Source: Alteromonadaceae bacterium M269 (GTDB lineage Bacteria > Pseudomonadota > Gammaproteobacteria > Enterobacterales > Alteromonadaceae). From it: DNA of 64,000 bases. Location: assembly GCA_004353515.1 (NCBI GenBank), contig SMNZ01000001.1, positions 806,001 through 870,000 on the forward strand. The letters run 5' to 3'. The notes beneath the pieces are model-generated. The model was not told where the DNA came from, did not search any database, and saw nothing but the letters and a program-made list of their open reading frames with translations. The translations under genes were made by a program, and so were the position numbers. Shown here piece after piece: positions 17,307 to 25,897 of this stretch (positions within the stretch are counted from its first letter, which is position 1; each line of letters begins with the position of its first letter).

Positions 17307-18056
17307 TTAACGATCTAGCTCATTTAAGGCTGTAGCAAAAACTCGTCTACCGGTGTCATTGGTAAAAGCCTCGATCTTACACTCGAAAACGTCTTCCAAT
17401 TGTTCTGGTATCAATACTTCTAAAGGCTTGCCTGACGCGTGTAATTGGCCTGATTTCATTAGCCAAACAGAATCTGCATATTGTTGACACAGATTTAAAT
17501 CGTGTTGACTAATAATGACGAGATTGCCGTCATCAGATAGTTTTTTTAGGAGATGGCAAAGAAGGTGTTGGTGCCTAATGTCGAGACCTTGAAAAGGCTC
17601 GTCGAGTAACACTAGGCCTTGGCCATTCTCAAGTGTTGACCATATCTGCATCAAAACACGTGCAATATGAACACGTTGTTGTTCCCCGCCCGACAACTGA
17701 TTCAACGTAGAGTTTTTAAATTGCTCAACTTCCAGAGCTTCTTCTAACGCTAATGGCAATTTCTCACTACTATAGAATGCTAGTCCTTCTTTCACCGACA
17801 AAGAAAAAGCCGTTACTTGGGATTGCTCTAAGAAAGTTCTGAATTGACTAAGCTCCTGCAAGCTATATTCATCGATTGATTTTTCGTTGATAACGATGCT
17901 GCCAGACTCCGGCTTTAGTAAGCCAGAAATCACAGACAATAAAGTCGACTTACCCGAACCATTAGCTCCTAGTACATGTATAAAGCCGTGTTTACCTGTA
18001 TCAACGCTGATCCTTTCAATGCGATTAAATACACTGACATTAGATAACTTCAACAT
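17307..18056 (-). CDS. btuD: ABC transporter ATPase, BtuD-like
   Basis: The 249-residue ATPase has Walker A GANGSGKS (about 33-40), signature LSGGEQQRVHIARVL, Walker B GLVLLDEPFQGLD, and a switch histidine in SQHDLN. It is paired with a FecCD/BtuC-type permease 5 bases upstream, so it powers import of vitamin B12 or a related corrinoid or iron chelate. The short N-terminus and LENGQGLVLLDEP context favour BtuD over siderophore ATPases. No periplasmic binding protein gene is next to it. Confidence 0.75.
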   Translation of the reverse strand: MLKLSNVSVFNRIERISVDTGKHGFIHVLGANGSGKSTLLSVISGLLKPESGSIVINEKSIDEYSLQELSQFRTFLEQSQVTAFSLSVKEGLAFYSSEKLPLALEEALEVEQFKNSTLNQLSGGEQQRVHIARVLMQIWSTLENGQGLVLLDEPFQGLDIRHQHLLCHLLKKLSDDGNLVIISQHDLNLCQQYADSVWLMKSGQLHASGKPLEVLIPEQLEDVFECKIEAFTNDTGRRVFATALNELDR

Positions 18057-18061
18057 CAGAG

Positions 18062-18988
18062 CTACCTCGACGCATATTTAAGTAATGAATACAGAAACAA
18101 AGGGCCACCTATTGTCGCGGTCAACATGGATACTGGGACAGCAACACCACCAAACCAATCAGAAACCACAATCACAAACAACATTAATACTCCACCCCAG
18201 ATAGCTGACGCAGGCAGAATAAAACGATTATCGTGACCAAACAGATTGCGTAACAAATGCGGAACCAATAACCCAACAAAAGCAATTGATCCTGCCAACG
18301 ATACTGCAACGGCCACTAATACGGCACAAAGCAGTAACTGTGTTTTGAAAAACTTCGTGACATCAAGCCCAGCTAATTGAGCGCTTCGATTACCAAAATA
18401 AAGCCAGTTTAGTTGCTTCCCTTTAGTCACAGTAAGGGAAAGGGTCAAAGTCGAAATAACAAAGCCAACAACAGATAATGACAAATCTGCTTGGTGCAAA
18501 CTGCCCATCAACCAAAACGTTAAATTACGCAGTGACTGTGCGTCAGAAAAGAAGTAGAGCCAGGCAATAACGGCCCCTGCTAGAGTAGAGATAGCGATAC
18601 CAGCTAATATAACACCTGTTCCAGACAGCCTATTATATTTAGCCGAGAGCACATAAATAACAAGCGTAGAACTTAACGCTCCAACAAAGCATGCGATTGG
18701 AAGACCATAGGTTAACCCTATGTTTGTTGTCCCTATGCCGGTTAACAAAAACAATGCGGCAGATAAGCTGGCGCCGCTACTGATACCAATAATACCTGGA
18801 TCGGCTAAAGGGTTTTTCAACAGGACTTGCAAAGTAGCAGCACTAACGGCAAGCGAGCTACCAACAATCAAGGCTGTCAAAACCAGAGGTATTCTCAATC
18901 TAAACAATATTTGTTGTTCAACCGGATCACTCAGTAGAGATGGCAATCCCTTCAACATCACAAAAACACTCAGTGTCACCATCAGCAA
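18062..18988 (-). CDS. btuC: ABC transporter permease, BtuC/FecCD family
   Basis: The 308-residue permease has about nine to ten membrane segments. Family motifs are LRIPLVLTALIVGSSLAVSAATLQ, then NPLADPGIIGISSGASL (the BtuC NPLAEPGLLG region), and GLLVPHLLRNLFGHDNR near the C-terminus. The annotated start (TTG 18988, ATG 18980-18982) trims the first membrane segment. Upstream, the frame stays open for about 19 codons (KISFSRLFIVSSCLL...) without ATG or GTG, so the real start may be a rare codon such as ATT. No cobalamin riboswitch could be identified upstream. Confidence 0.75.
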   Translation of the reverse strand: MLMVTLSVFVMLKGLPSLLSDPVEQQILFRLRIPLVLTALIVGSSLAVSAATLQVLLKNPLADPGIIGISSGASLSAALFLLTGIGTTNIGLTYGLPIACFVGALSSTLVIYVLSAKYNRLSGTGVILAGIAISTLAGAVIAWLYFFSDAQSLRNLTFWLMGSLHQADLSLSVVGFVISTLTLSLTVTKGKQLNWLYFGNRSAQLAGLDVTKFFKTQLLLCAVLVAVAVSLAGSIAFVGLLVPHLLRNLFGHDNRFILPASAIWGGVLMLFVIVVSDWFGGVAVPVSMLTATIGGPLFLYSLLKYASR

Positions 18989-19654
18989 ACAAGATGAAAC
19001 AATAAATAATCTAGAAAAAGAAATCTTTCCGGCCTTCTTTTACGTTAAGTTCATGCATCTAAAATGCTTATTGTGCCTCAACGTGCTCGCCGGATCGATG
19101 AAAATATCACGTAGTTCTAATTTCAAGTGACAACCGCAGAAATACGACTTTAGTCTAATAAATAATAGAAAAAACTAACACATCAACTGTTAAAATAAAA
19201 ACTATATGTATATTTATTTTCCTTTTTGTTTCCTAAATCAACAGAAACATAATGAAAACATTACAACCCGACAAAAATGTAAACAATAATGTACATTTTA
19301 TTTACCATCGATCGAGCTAATATTTCATTTTTATTAACAGTAACGACTATGTTTTGATCGCTCTGTTAAGGAAATCTAATGGTTTCATGCAGTTATATGA
19401 TGTCTCACATTTTCACTCTCCAGCTTGTATAGCAGACAACATGGAGTTCCCATCGCCCCAATACAGCTTACTTAAAGCAAGGTTGTAATGTTAGTGGCTA
19501 CGCATAAGGAAGTTTAACCACCTGTATTTGACGTGCATTAATCAACACATAAATAGCACGACAAGGTAAATAATAATTTAAAAAAGATTAATTTTTAGGA
19601 ATCCAACAATAAGCTCCTAAATTTAAATCTACCCCGAAACCCGGAGGTTAAAAC
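18989..19654. other. Long intergenic region before the M36 protease
   Basis: This 666-base stretch is AT-rich. It holds a 7-base-arm inverted repeat AAATGTA...TACATTT at 19275-19298, which could be an operator, and a 17-codon ORF (ATG near 19380, preceded by AAGGAAATCT) too short to support. No promoter or RNA gene is clear. The long leader before a secreted protease suggests regulated expression. Confidence 0.4.
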
Positions 19655-22282
19655 GTGTCAAACAACAAGTTAACAATGAAAAAAACATCTGCACAGTGGA
19701 CTGTCAAGCGGTCTCTAGCTGTAATGATCGCAGGCTTCATGTCTTACTCTACAGCTTACGCGTCGACAAGTAGTCAGAACGTAGACGATCATCGAAATTA
19801 CGATGCTCGATACGAAAACCTGACACCGTCCGCAGCTACACAAACGTCACCAACAGCATCACAATCTGCTGCTGTAAAAAACATGACTACGAATCACCCA
19901 GGATTCCAATTCCGAGTCAATGAACTCACAGGTGGTGTGACTAATGTATATAACCCTCAATCAACATTGAGTGATGTTATGCATGGCTCACCTGAAGACG
20001 CTGCAATGCAATTCTTACAACAGAAGCACGACATGCTTGGGTTGAAAGAATACGATGTTGAAAATGCGGAAGTTGTAGACGTGGTCTATTCCAAGGTAAC
20101 TGGCGTTACCCACGTGTACATGAGGCAGGTACACGAAGGTTTATCAGTTTATGGCGGACAGATGCAAGTTCACGTTGATAAGTCAAACCGCATCATCAGC
20201 ATGAATAACGGCTTTATCCCAGATTTAAAAACTAAGGCAGCTTTATTGGGTGCTACAGCAAGTTTAAGTGCAAAAGATGCGGTCACTACTGCTGCCAGAG
20301 ATTTGGGTATTGGCTTTTTTGCTCCACCACTGGTCATTAATAAATCAGCCGATGTCCTTAAAAAGCAAACAGCAACACTTTCCCAGCCTAGAATCTCTAA
20401 GCAAGATATGAAAGCTGAGCTTATGTGGTTGCCGTTAGCTGATGGTCAGGTTTCGTTAGTTTGGAACTTCCAAATGCAAATGCCAAATGATGAGCATTGG
20501 TACGATATGACAGTTGATGCTCGCACCGGTAAATCATGGACTCGCATAGACTGGGTCGCTGCGGATAGTTATCGCGTTTACGCTGCGCCCTGTGAAGATC
20601 CTAACGATTGTGGTCGCTCTTTAGTTGTCGATCCAGCAGATTCCATCGAATCACCAAACGCTTGGCACTCAAGTAATCTCATGGACGGTAATAATGTTCA
20701 CGCTTACGATGATTCGGCCTCTCGCAACAGACCACCCAGCAATCAGCCAAGCTGCGGTAATTCACGTGATTGTGATTTCCCGATTAACTTAAACCAACAA
20801 CCATCGACATATACCTCTGCAGCATTATCTAATTTATTTTACTGGAATAACTTAATACACGATACTCATGCGAAGTATGGTTTCGATGAAGCTGCAGGTA
20901 ACTTCCAGGAAGATAACTTTGGAAGAGGTGGCCGTGGTAGTGACAGTGTCAATGCTGAAGCACAAGATGGTGGCGGCATCAACAATGCTAATTTCGCGAC
21001 CCCTCCAGACGGCTCAAATCCTAGAATGCAAATGTTCTTATGGAACGGTAGTCCACAACTCGATGGAGACTTGGATAACGGCATTATCGCTCACGAATAT
21101 GGACACGGCATCTCTACTCGTCAGGTAGGTGGCCCCAGCACCAACTGTTTAGGCGGACAACAACAATGGGGTGAAGGTCATAGTGATTGGGTAGCTATCA
21201 CCTACACAGCTAAGGCAACAGACACAGCGAACACACCTCGCCCTGTTGGCGCTTATGCAACTAGAAATCCTAACGGTATCCGTCCTCAACCTTACAGCAT
21301 TGATCCGTCTATTAACGATGCGACTTTCCAAACGCTACGTTCTGGCGTCTCTGTACCTCACGGTGTTGGCTTTGTCTGGGGTTCTATTCTATGGGAGGTT
21401 TACTGGGAGTTAGTTAACAAGCATGGGTTCTCAGACAACATCAGTAATCCGGATGCCGATAACTTTGCGTTTGGTAACCAACGTGCCATGTTATACGCTA
21501 ATGAAGGCTTGAAATTCACAAGTTGTAGTGGCGGTACCGTTGATTTCCTTGATGGTCGTGATGGCGTTATCCAAGCAGCAAGCCAAATGTTTGGAGGCGA
21601 AGATGTTTGTGATATCTGGTCAGCGTTTGCACGCCGTGGTTTAGGGGTTAACGCAACCACAACGGGTTCGAATGCGTCTGCAACGAATGGCTTTAATGTT
21701 CCAGCATCTTGCGGCTCAGAGCCACCTCCTCCCCCACCTCCAGGTGGAAGCTGCTCATTTGAAGATGATTTTGGTACTTCAAATGGTTGGACTATTGATG
21801 CATCAAGTAACTGCTCAACAGGTACTTATGTAAGAACTAATCCAACTCAACAAACAGCGTCTGGTGTCATTACTCAACCAGGTGGTGATTCTGACGGAAA
21901 TGGCTTTGCAGTGTTCACAGCGACTAACTCTAGCGTTGGTAATGCGGACGTTGATGGCGGCGTGTGTGTTGCACGTTCACCCAACATTACCGTTAATGAA
22001 GCTTCACAACTATCGATCGACTGGTTCCATGGACAGCGTGACACAGGTGATGATCCTAACGGTGACTTCTATCGCCTCGAATACTCAACGGATGGCGGTT
22101 CTAGCTTTAATAGCTTAGTCAGCATTGGTGATGTTCGTACAACGGCGAGTTGGGACAATGCAACTGCAAGCATCCCAGCTGGTTCGAATGTTGTTATCCG
22201 CGTCAGCACTAGTGATGGCGCTGGACCAGGAGATATTATTGAAGGTGGTATAGACAACGTATCTATCTGCTCAGTTAACTAG
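19655..22282 (+). CDS. Secreted M36-family zinc metalloprotease (fungalysin type)
   Basis: The 875-residue protein starts at GTG with CCCGGAGGT upstream. A signal peptide lies at about 15-37, followed by a propeptide (about 80-300, FTP and PepSY-like) and the catalytic domain (about 310-685). The zinc motif is IAHEYGHGIS with His480, Glu481 and His484, and the third ligand is in WGEGHSDWVA. A run of seven prolines (about 700) leads to a beta-rich C-terminal domain (SFEDDFGTSNGW...) like those that guide secretion or substrate binding. It should degrade extracellular protein after self-removal of the propeptide. Confidence 0.93.
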   Translation: MSNNKLTMKKTSAQWTVKRSLAVMIAGFMSYSTAYASTSSQNVDDHRNYDARYENLTPSAATQTSPTASQSAAVKNMTTNHPGFQFRVNELTGGVTNVYNPQSTLSDVMHGSPEDAAMQFLQQKHDMLGLKEYDVENAEVVDVVYSKVTGVTHVYMRQVHEGLSVYGGQMQVHVDKSNRIISMNNGFIPDLKTKAALLGATASLSAKDAVTTAARDLGIGFFAPPLVINKSADVLKKQTATLSQPRISKQDMKAELMWLPLADGQVSLVWNFQMQMPNDEHWYDMTVDARTGKSWTRIDWVAADSYRVYAAPCEDPNDCGRSLVVDPADSIESPNAWHSSNLMDGNNVHAYDDSASRNRPPSNQPSCGNSRDCDFPINLNQQPSTYTSAALSNLFYWNNLIHDTHAKYGFDEAAGNFQEDNFGRGGRGSDSVNAEAQDGGGINNANFATPPDGSNPRMQMFLWNGSPQLDGDLDNGIIAHEYGHGISTRQVGGPSTNCLGGQQQWGEGHSDWVAITYTAKATDTANTPRPVGAYATRNPNGIRPQPYSIDPSINDATFQTLRSGVSVPHGVGFVWGSILWEVYWELVNKHGFSDNISNPDADNFAFGNQRAMLYANEGLKFTSCSGGTVDFLDGRDGVIQAASQMFGGEDVCDIWSAFARRGLGVNATTTGSNASATNGFNVPASCGSEPPPPPPPGGSCSFEDDFGTSNGWTIDASSNCSTGTYVRTNPTQQTASGVITQPGGDSDGNGFAVFTATNSSVGNADVDGGVCVARSPNITVNEASQLSIDWFHGQRDTGDDPNGDFYRLEYSTDGGSSFNSLVSIGDVRTTASWDNATASIPAGSNVVIRVSTSDGAGPGDIIEGGIDNVSICSVN

Positions 22283-22320
22283 TTTAGGTTAACTACGCTA
22301 AGGAGAGCATCTTAGAAGAT

Positions 22321-22360
22321 GAAAGCATAAACTGTCATTAGGTAGTTTATGCTTTCTTTT
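22321..22360 (+). terminator. Terminator of M36 protease gene
   Basis: GAAAGCATAAACT (22321-22333) pairs perfectly with AGTTTATGCTTTC (22344-22356) around a 10-base loop, followed by TTTT. It sits 39 bases past the protease stop. Confidence 0.85.
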
Positions 22361-22372
22361 ATGATTTAGGTA

Positions 22373-22837
22373 TCAAGAAACTTTGTCCAACAAGCCATCT
22401 GAGGCTTGTTCAATCAAATCTAGAACCAACTCAAAACCTTTACCACCACCGTAGTAAGGATCGGGTACTTCATCAAAATCAGTTTGTGTATGGCTCATCA
22501 TAAGCGACACTTTATGTCGTAAATCTTCTGGACATAGATCAATTAAATCAGAAAGATTAGCGTTATCCATTGCGACTACGTAATCGAACTTGGAGAAGTC
22601 TTCCACCTCAACTTTACGACTTTTCATCCCTTTAAAATCATAGCCTCTAGCCATACCGACTTGCTGGCTTCTTTTATCTGGCGCATGCCCACGATGATGT
22701 CCAATGGTCCCAGCAGAGTCGATAAAGAAATCCAAAGCCCTTTCTTGAGCTTTCTTTTTAAAAACGGCTTCAGCTGTTGGAGAGCGGCAAATATTGCCCA
22801 TACAAACGAAAAGAAAAGAGGTTTTTTTCTGAGTCAT
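22373..22837 (-). CDS. Low-molecular-weight protein-tyrosine phosphatase
   Basis: The 154-residue protein has the P-loop CMGNICRS with catalytic Cys12 and Arg18, and the general-acid motif VPDPYYGG near residue 125. This cytoplasmic family removes phosphate from tyrosine; bacterial members often control polysaccharide synthesis kinases, but no such genes are nearby. Length is standard. Confidence 0.93.
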   Translation of the reverse strand: MTQKKTSFLFVCMGNICRSPTAEAVFKKKAQERALDFFIDSAGTIGHHRGHAPDKRSQQVGMARGYDFKGMKSRKVEVEDFSKFDYVVAMDNANLSDLIDLCPEDLRHKVSLMMSHTQTDFDEVPDPYYGGGKGFELVLDLIEQASDGLLDKVS

Positions 22838-23253
22838 AGATACTAAAAAGGGAAAATAAAGAATTAAATACTGAGGCTATATTAATCGATTCTTGGCTCG
22901 ATTGCTCCAACTTATACCGTTTGATCTAATGGTTTTATGAAGGGTAAGTAGCTGAACTTCTATGTTTCATAACTACGGCCAGGATTATTTTACTGACTAA
23001 GCAAATGCCATCATTGATGAGAACGCCCATACAACGATCAAAAGTTTAATTAACTGCCTCGGGTTTAACATGTTAACTTTCCAGTCCTGTTTATCTCTGG
23101 CTAACTAACAGCAAACACCATGCCTAAATTAAAGTTGTTTAATTACAATAACTTATGGCAAGACTATTCCTTTCAACATGATTAATGTGTGCGCTTTTGG
23201 TCAAAAGCACGACATTTTCGCACAGTTATTCAACGCAATATAAGACCCCGATT
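22838..23253. other. Intergenic region, no gene seen
   Basis: About 416 bases between two minus-strand genes. I see no convincing ORF, hairpin with T-run, or RNA gene. It probably carries the promoter of the phosphatase and the 3' untranslated end of the dipeptidase. Confidence 0.4.
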
Positions 23254-24474
23254 TTAATCAGGAAGGTTCTCTTCCAAGAAACGCAGCATATTACCTCCCA
23301 TAACCTTAGCAATGTTCTCGTCGGATAAACCGACATCCATTAAGGCTTGCGTGAGATAGATCATTTTACTGGTATCAAAAGGAACTTCAGTAGAGCCGTC
23401 AAAGTCGGAACCTAACGAAATATGATCAGCCCCAACTAAATTAACTCCATAGTCAATAGACTTCGCAATGCTCTCCAACGTCGGCTCACAAACCGCACCA
23501 TCCCAATAACCCACAGCTATTAGTCCACCTTCATTCGCGATTTGAATCATCAAGTTATCAGGGATATTTCTAGGCGATGCACAATGCCCATAAAAACCTG
23601 TATGACTAACAACAAGCGGTCTATCGGTAAGCGCCAAAACATCCTCAACAACTTTTTCAGAGGAGTGCGCGACATCAATTATGATATTAAGCTGGTCCAT
23701 CTGTTTAACAGCCTCACGACCAAATTCTGTCAAACCACCGCCTTTTATACCGTGAAGTGATCCACCCAGCTTATTATCAAAGAAGTGATGGAGACTCATC
23801 ATTCGAAAACCGTTGTCGTAAAGAACCTCAATGTTATTTAAGTCACCATCTAACGCATGCGAGCCTTCAGTTCCCAATAGAGCACCTACGAGTTTTGTGT
23901 TGGTCTTTCGCCGTTCAATTACTTCGCTGAGAGATTTTTTAGATGTGACAACGGCAAGGTCTTTGGGATTTTCCTCTGCCAAGCTATGCAATCTAGCAGA
24001 CATGTAGAGTGAACGCTCAGTTAAGCTGGTCCAAGTTTTAGTAGGCCAAAGGCTAACAAGAGCCAGTTTAGTAATATCATCGCTCGTATTTGCATCATTC
24101 GTTTCGTAATTTAAGCCACTTGGCGCCTTAGTCACTGTCGTAAACATCTGCAGTGCTACATTCCCTTTTTGTAACCTGGGAATATCCATGTGCCCCACCC
24201 GATTCTCTTTCATTAAATCACGCGACCACATCAAGCTATCACTATGCCAATCACCAATAACTAAACTTTGATGTAAATCTAAAGCTTCCGGCGAAACCTC
24301 TGGCAGCGAAACGTTTTCAAGAACAACATTTTTTTGATTATCGATATATGAAGGGACGAATAAGAAAACCGCAATAAGTAAAAGGGCAATAAATACGACG
24401 AGAGTTTTGATTAGAAGTTTTACTTTCAAAATATAGATAACCTGTAAGTTTAGAACGCATATTAAGTTAGACAT
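23254..24474 (-). CDS. Membrane-anchored dipeptidase, peptidase M19 family
   Basis: The 406-residue protein is a renal-dipeptidase-type zinc enzyme, hydrolysing dipeptides. The N-terminal hydrophobic segment (about 18-45) would anchor or export it. Metal and substrate motifs are present: WHSDSL (HxD), LGTEGSHAL, IDVAHSS, VVSHTGFYGHC and LGSDFDG. A later start is possible, since the first 15 residues are atypical. With the M36 protease and other peptidases it suggests a protein-feeding lifestyle. Confidence 0.88.
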   Translation of the reverse strand: MSNLICVLNLQVIYILKVKLLIKTLVVFIALLLIAVFLFVPSYIDNQKNVVLENVSLPEVSPEALDLHQSLVIGDWHSDSLMWSRDLMKENRVGHMDIPRLQKGNVALQMFTTVTKAPSGLNYETNDANTSDDITKLALVSLWPTKTWTSLTERSLYMSARLHSLAEENPKDLAVVTSKKSLSEVIERRKTNTKLVGALLGTEGSHALDGDLNNIEVLYDNGFRMMSLHHFFDNKLGGSLHGIKGGGLTEFGREAVKQMDQLNIIIDVAHSSEKVVEDVLALTDRPLVVSHTGFYGHCASPRNIPDNLMIQIANEGGLIAVGYWDGAVCEPTLESIAKSIDYGVNLVGADHISLGSDFDGSTEVPFDTSKMIYLTQALMDVGLSDENIAKVMGGNMLRFLEENLPD

Positions 24475-24496
24475 AAGCCTAAAGATTTAAAAGGCA

Positions 24497-24525
24497 TTAA
24501 CCGATATTCTTTGATCATGTATAAT
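24497..24525 (+). promoter_or_regulatory. Promoter candidate for the 35-residue ORF
   Basis: TTAACC (24497-24502), a 17-base spacer and TATAAT (24520-24525) lie about 60 bases upstream of the small ORF at 24587. Confidence 0.5.
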
Positions 24526-24586
24526 GCGGCGTAGTATTGATTAAGCATAGACACACGGATATGCATTATTTAGAAGGAGCTAAGAT

Positions 24587-24694
24587 ATGAGTACTCGATC
24601 CCCCCTATCAAGAAGCAATTCTTTTTATCAACCACATTTCAGATACCGTTTAAACCAATCACGTCGATTAGGTTTAAAGGAAGTCTATCTATAA
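24587..24694 (+). CDS. 35-residue basic small protein
   Basis: ATG 24587 is preceded by AAGGAGCTAAG at ideal spacing and by a TATAAT promoter element. The product is basic and Arg/Ser-rich, ending in LNQSRRLGLKEVYL. No known family is recognised. The combination of a good promoter, a strong ribosome-binding site and a clean stop argues for real translation. It is followed after 30 bases by a small secreted-protein gene in the same direction. Confidence 0.55.
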   Translation: MSTRSPLSRSNSFYQPHFRYRLNQSRRLGLKEVYL

Positions 24695-24724
24695 AAAAAC
24701 ACAAATTAAAATTAAGGAAAATGT

Positions 24725-25039
24725 ATGAAGAAAATACTTTTATTTGTAATCGCTAGCTTTTTCACAAGTGTTGTTTCCGCAGGACCACACTTCTTGTCGG
24801 GAAATTTATCAAATATCGCGTCGTCTAGTTCAACAATTTCAATAAAGCTCCACAATGGCGTTCCAGATAATTGCCAAGGCGTTGCATATGGATGGATGAC
24901 AATAAAGAAGGAAGATACACCCATGGTATCTATGATTCTATCAATGTGGGTTTCAGGAAAACATAAAGCAACAGTTTATACCAGAATGGAGGGAACCACT
25001 TGCTACATCTATTCAGTTGATCCAACCTTCAATCAATAA
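24725..25039 (+). CDS. Small secreted protein, beta-rich
   Basis: This 104-residue protein has a clear signal peptide (MKKILLFVIASFFTSVVSA, cleavage near 19). The mature part has a pattern of strands with Cys near the middle (DNCQGVAYGW) and near the end (GTTCYIY), suggesting one disulfide. It resembles the convergent gene product at 25135-25440 in size, cysteine placement and the central SM-x-LS-x-W or LSVVM-x-AA helix. Role unknown; it acts outside the cytoplasm. Confidence 0.65.
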   Translation: MKKILLFVIASFFTSVVSAGPHFLSGNLSNIASSSSTISIKLHNGVPDNCQGVAYGWMTIKKEDTPMVSMILSMWVSGKHKATVYTRMEGTTCYIYSVDPTFNQ

Positions 25040-25134
25040 TTAATTGTTAGCTTCGAAAAAGTGGATTTAAAGTGTTTAGATAATACCTAAACACTTTAAA
25101 AGTACTTTGTTATCTTGCGACTATATGGCGCAAA

Positions 25135-25440
25135 TCATACAGTGCAGGTATTTTTTCCACCTATCCATACATTTCTCTGTGCTGCATAAGCTGCCATAAC
25201 TACACTTAACGTAATTTTCCCAGATTCGGTAGAGCCGTCAAAAGAGTAGTCATACCAGGGGCTCACTTGACACCCTGGAACAGTAGGCGCTTTAGGACTA
25301 ACCGTAATAAGCACACGATTACCGTATTGAGGGCCAACTAAAACTTGTGTGATTTTGGTCGGGTTAGCATCACTTGCCACTGATACATTTGTTGCAAACA
25401 TACTGATCATTAACGCTACTATGATTAGAACTTTTTTCAT
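25135..25440 (-). CDS. Small secreted protein, probable paralog of the convergent gene
   Basis: The 101-residue protein has a signal peptide (about 1-22, MKKVLIIVALMISMFATNVSVA). The mature protein shows GNRVLITV, PGCQVSPWYDYSF, ITLSVVMAAYAAQRNVWIGG and a C-terminal NTC, the same strand-Cys-strand-helix-strand-Cys order as the product at 24725-25039. It is followed by the Rhs immunity candidate on the same strand upstream (26 bases apart), so it may be co-transcribed with the Rhs locus. Confidence 0.65.
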   Translation of the reverse strand: MKKVLIIVALMISMFATNVSVASDANPTKITQVLVGPQYGNRVLITVSPKAPTVPGCQVSPWYDYSFDGSTESGKITLSVVMAAYAAQRNVWIGGKNTCTV

Positions 25441-25466
25441 AATATTTCCTTTTAGCCTTAAGTTCC

Positions 25467-25892
25467 TTAAATATAGTTCTCTTTAACATCTGCATAATGC
25501 TCTTCAATTTCGTTTAAAAATAACTTACATAGAGTCCAATCTTTCGGAATTTCATAAACTGTTCCCACCTCATAAAAGTTACAAACCTGCTTATAAAAAA
25601 CGCCAGCCTCTATATAGTCACAGACAAATTCTCTTATATCCTCAGAAAAATATTCTTCACTTAACTTTCCATAAATTGCTTCAACTACAAATTTCTCAAT
25701 AGAAATTTCTTTTTCCAACATCTGATTATATAAGCTTAAATACGCTTCGCTCCCAGATATAACACTAGTTACCGACTCTCTCTGAAAAGCCCATACAATA
25801 ACTATCGCCATGTATGTAGTGGCATCTGAGAGTGTGTAGCCTTCTGGTACAAGACCATCATGATCTCGTAATGATAAAATATCTCGACTCAT
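25467..25892 (-). CDS. Candidate immunity protein for the Rhs toxin tip
   Basis: This 141-residue acidic helical protein begins 5 bases after the Rhs stop, exactly where immunity genes lie in polymorphic-toxin loci. It has no signal peptide, fitting cytoplasmic protection against an incoming nuclease. The sequence has three cysteines in the second half and abundant Glu, Tyr and Phe, but no recognised immunity family. The function is inferred from position alone. Confidence 0.65.
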   Translation of the reverse strand: MSRDILSLRDHDGLVPEGYTLSDATTYMAIVIVWAFQRESVTSVISGSEAYLSLYNQMLEKEISIEKFVVEAIYGKLSEEYFSEDIREFVCDYIEAGVFYKQVCNFYEVGTVYEIPKDWTLCKLFLNEIEEHYADVKENYI

Positions 25893-25897
25893 TTCGT

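Noticed and set aside
18720-19130. Plus-strand ORF across the permease gene start
   Set aside because: Antisense to a clear membrane permease. No ribosome-binding site was seen.
18989-19150. Possible cobalamin riboswitch before the BtuC-like gene
   Set aside because: I could not find the B12-box or a paired core; the AT-rich sequence does not fit.
19380-19434. 17-codon ORF before the M36 protease
   Set aside because: A ribosome-binding site is present, but the peptide is too short and has no supporting feature.
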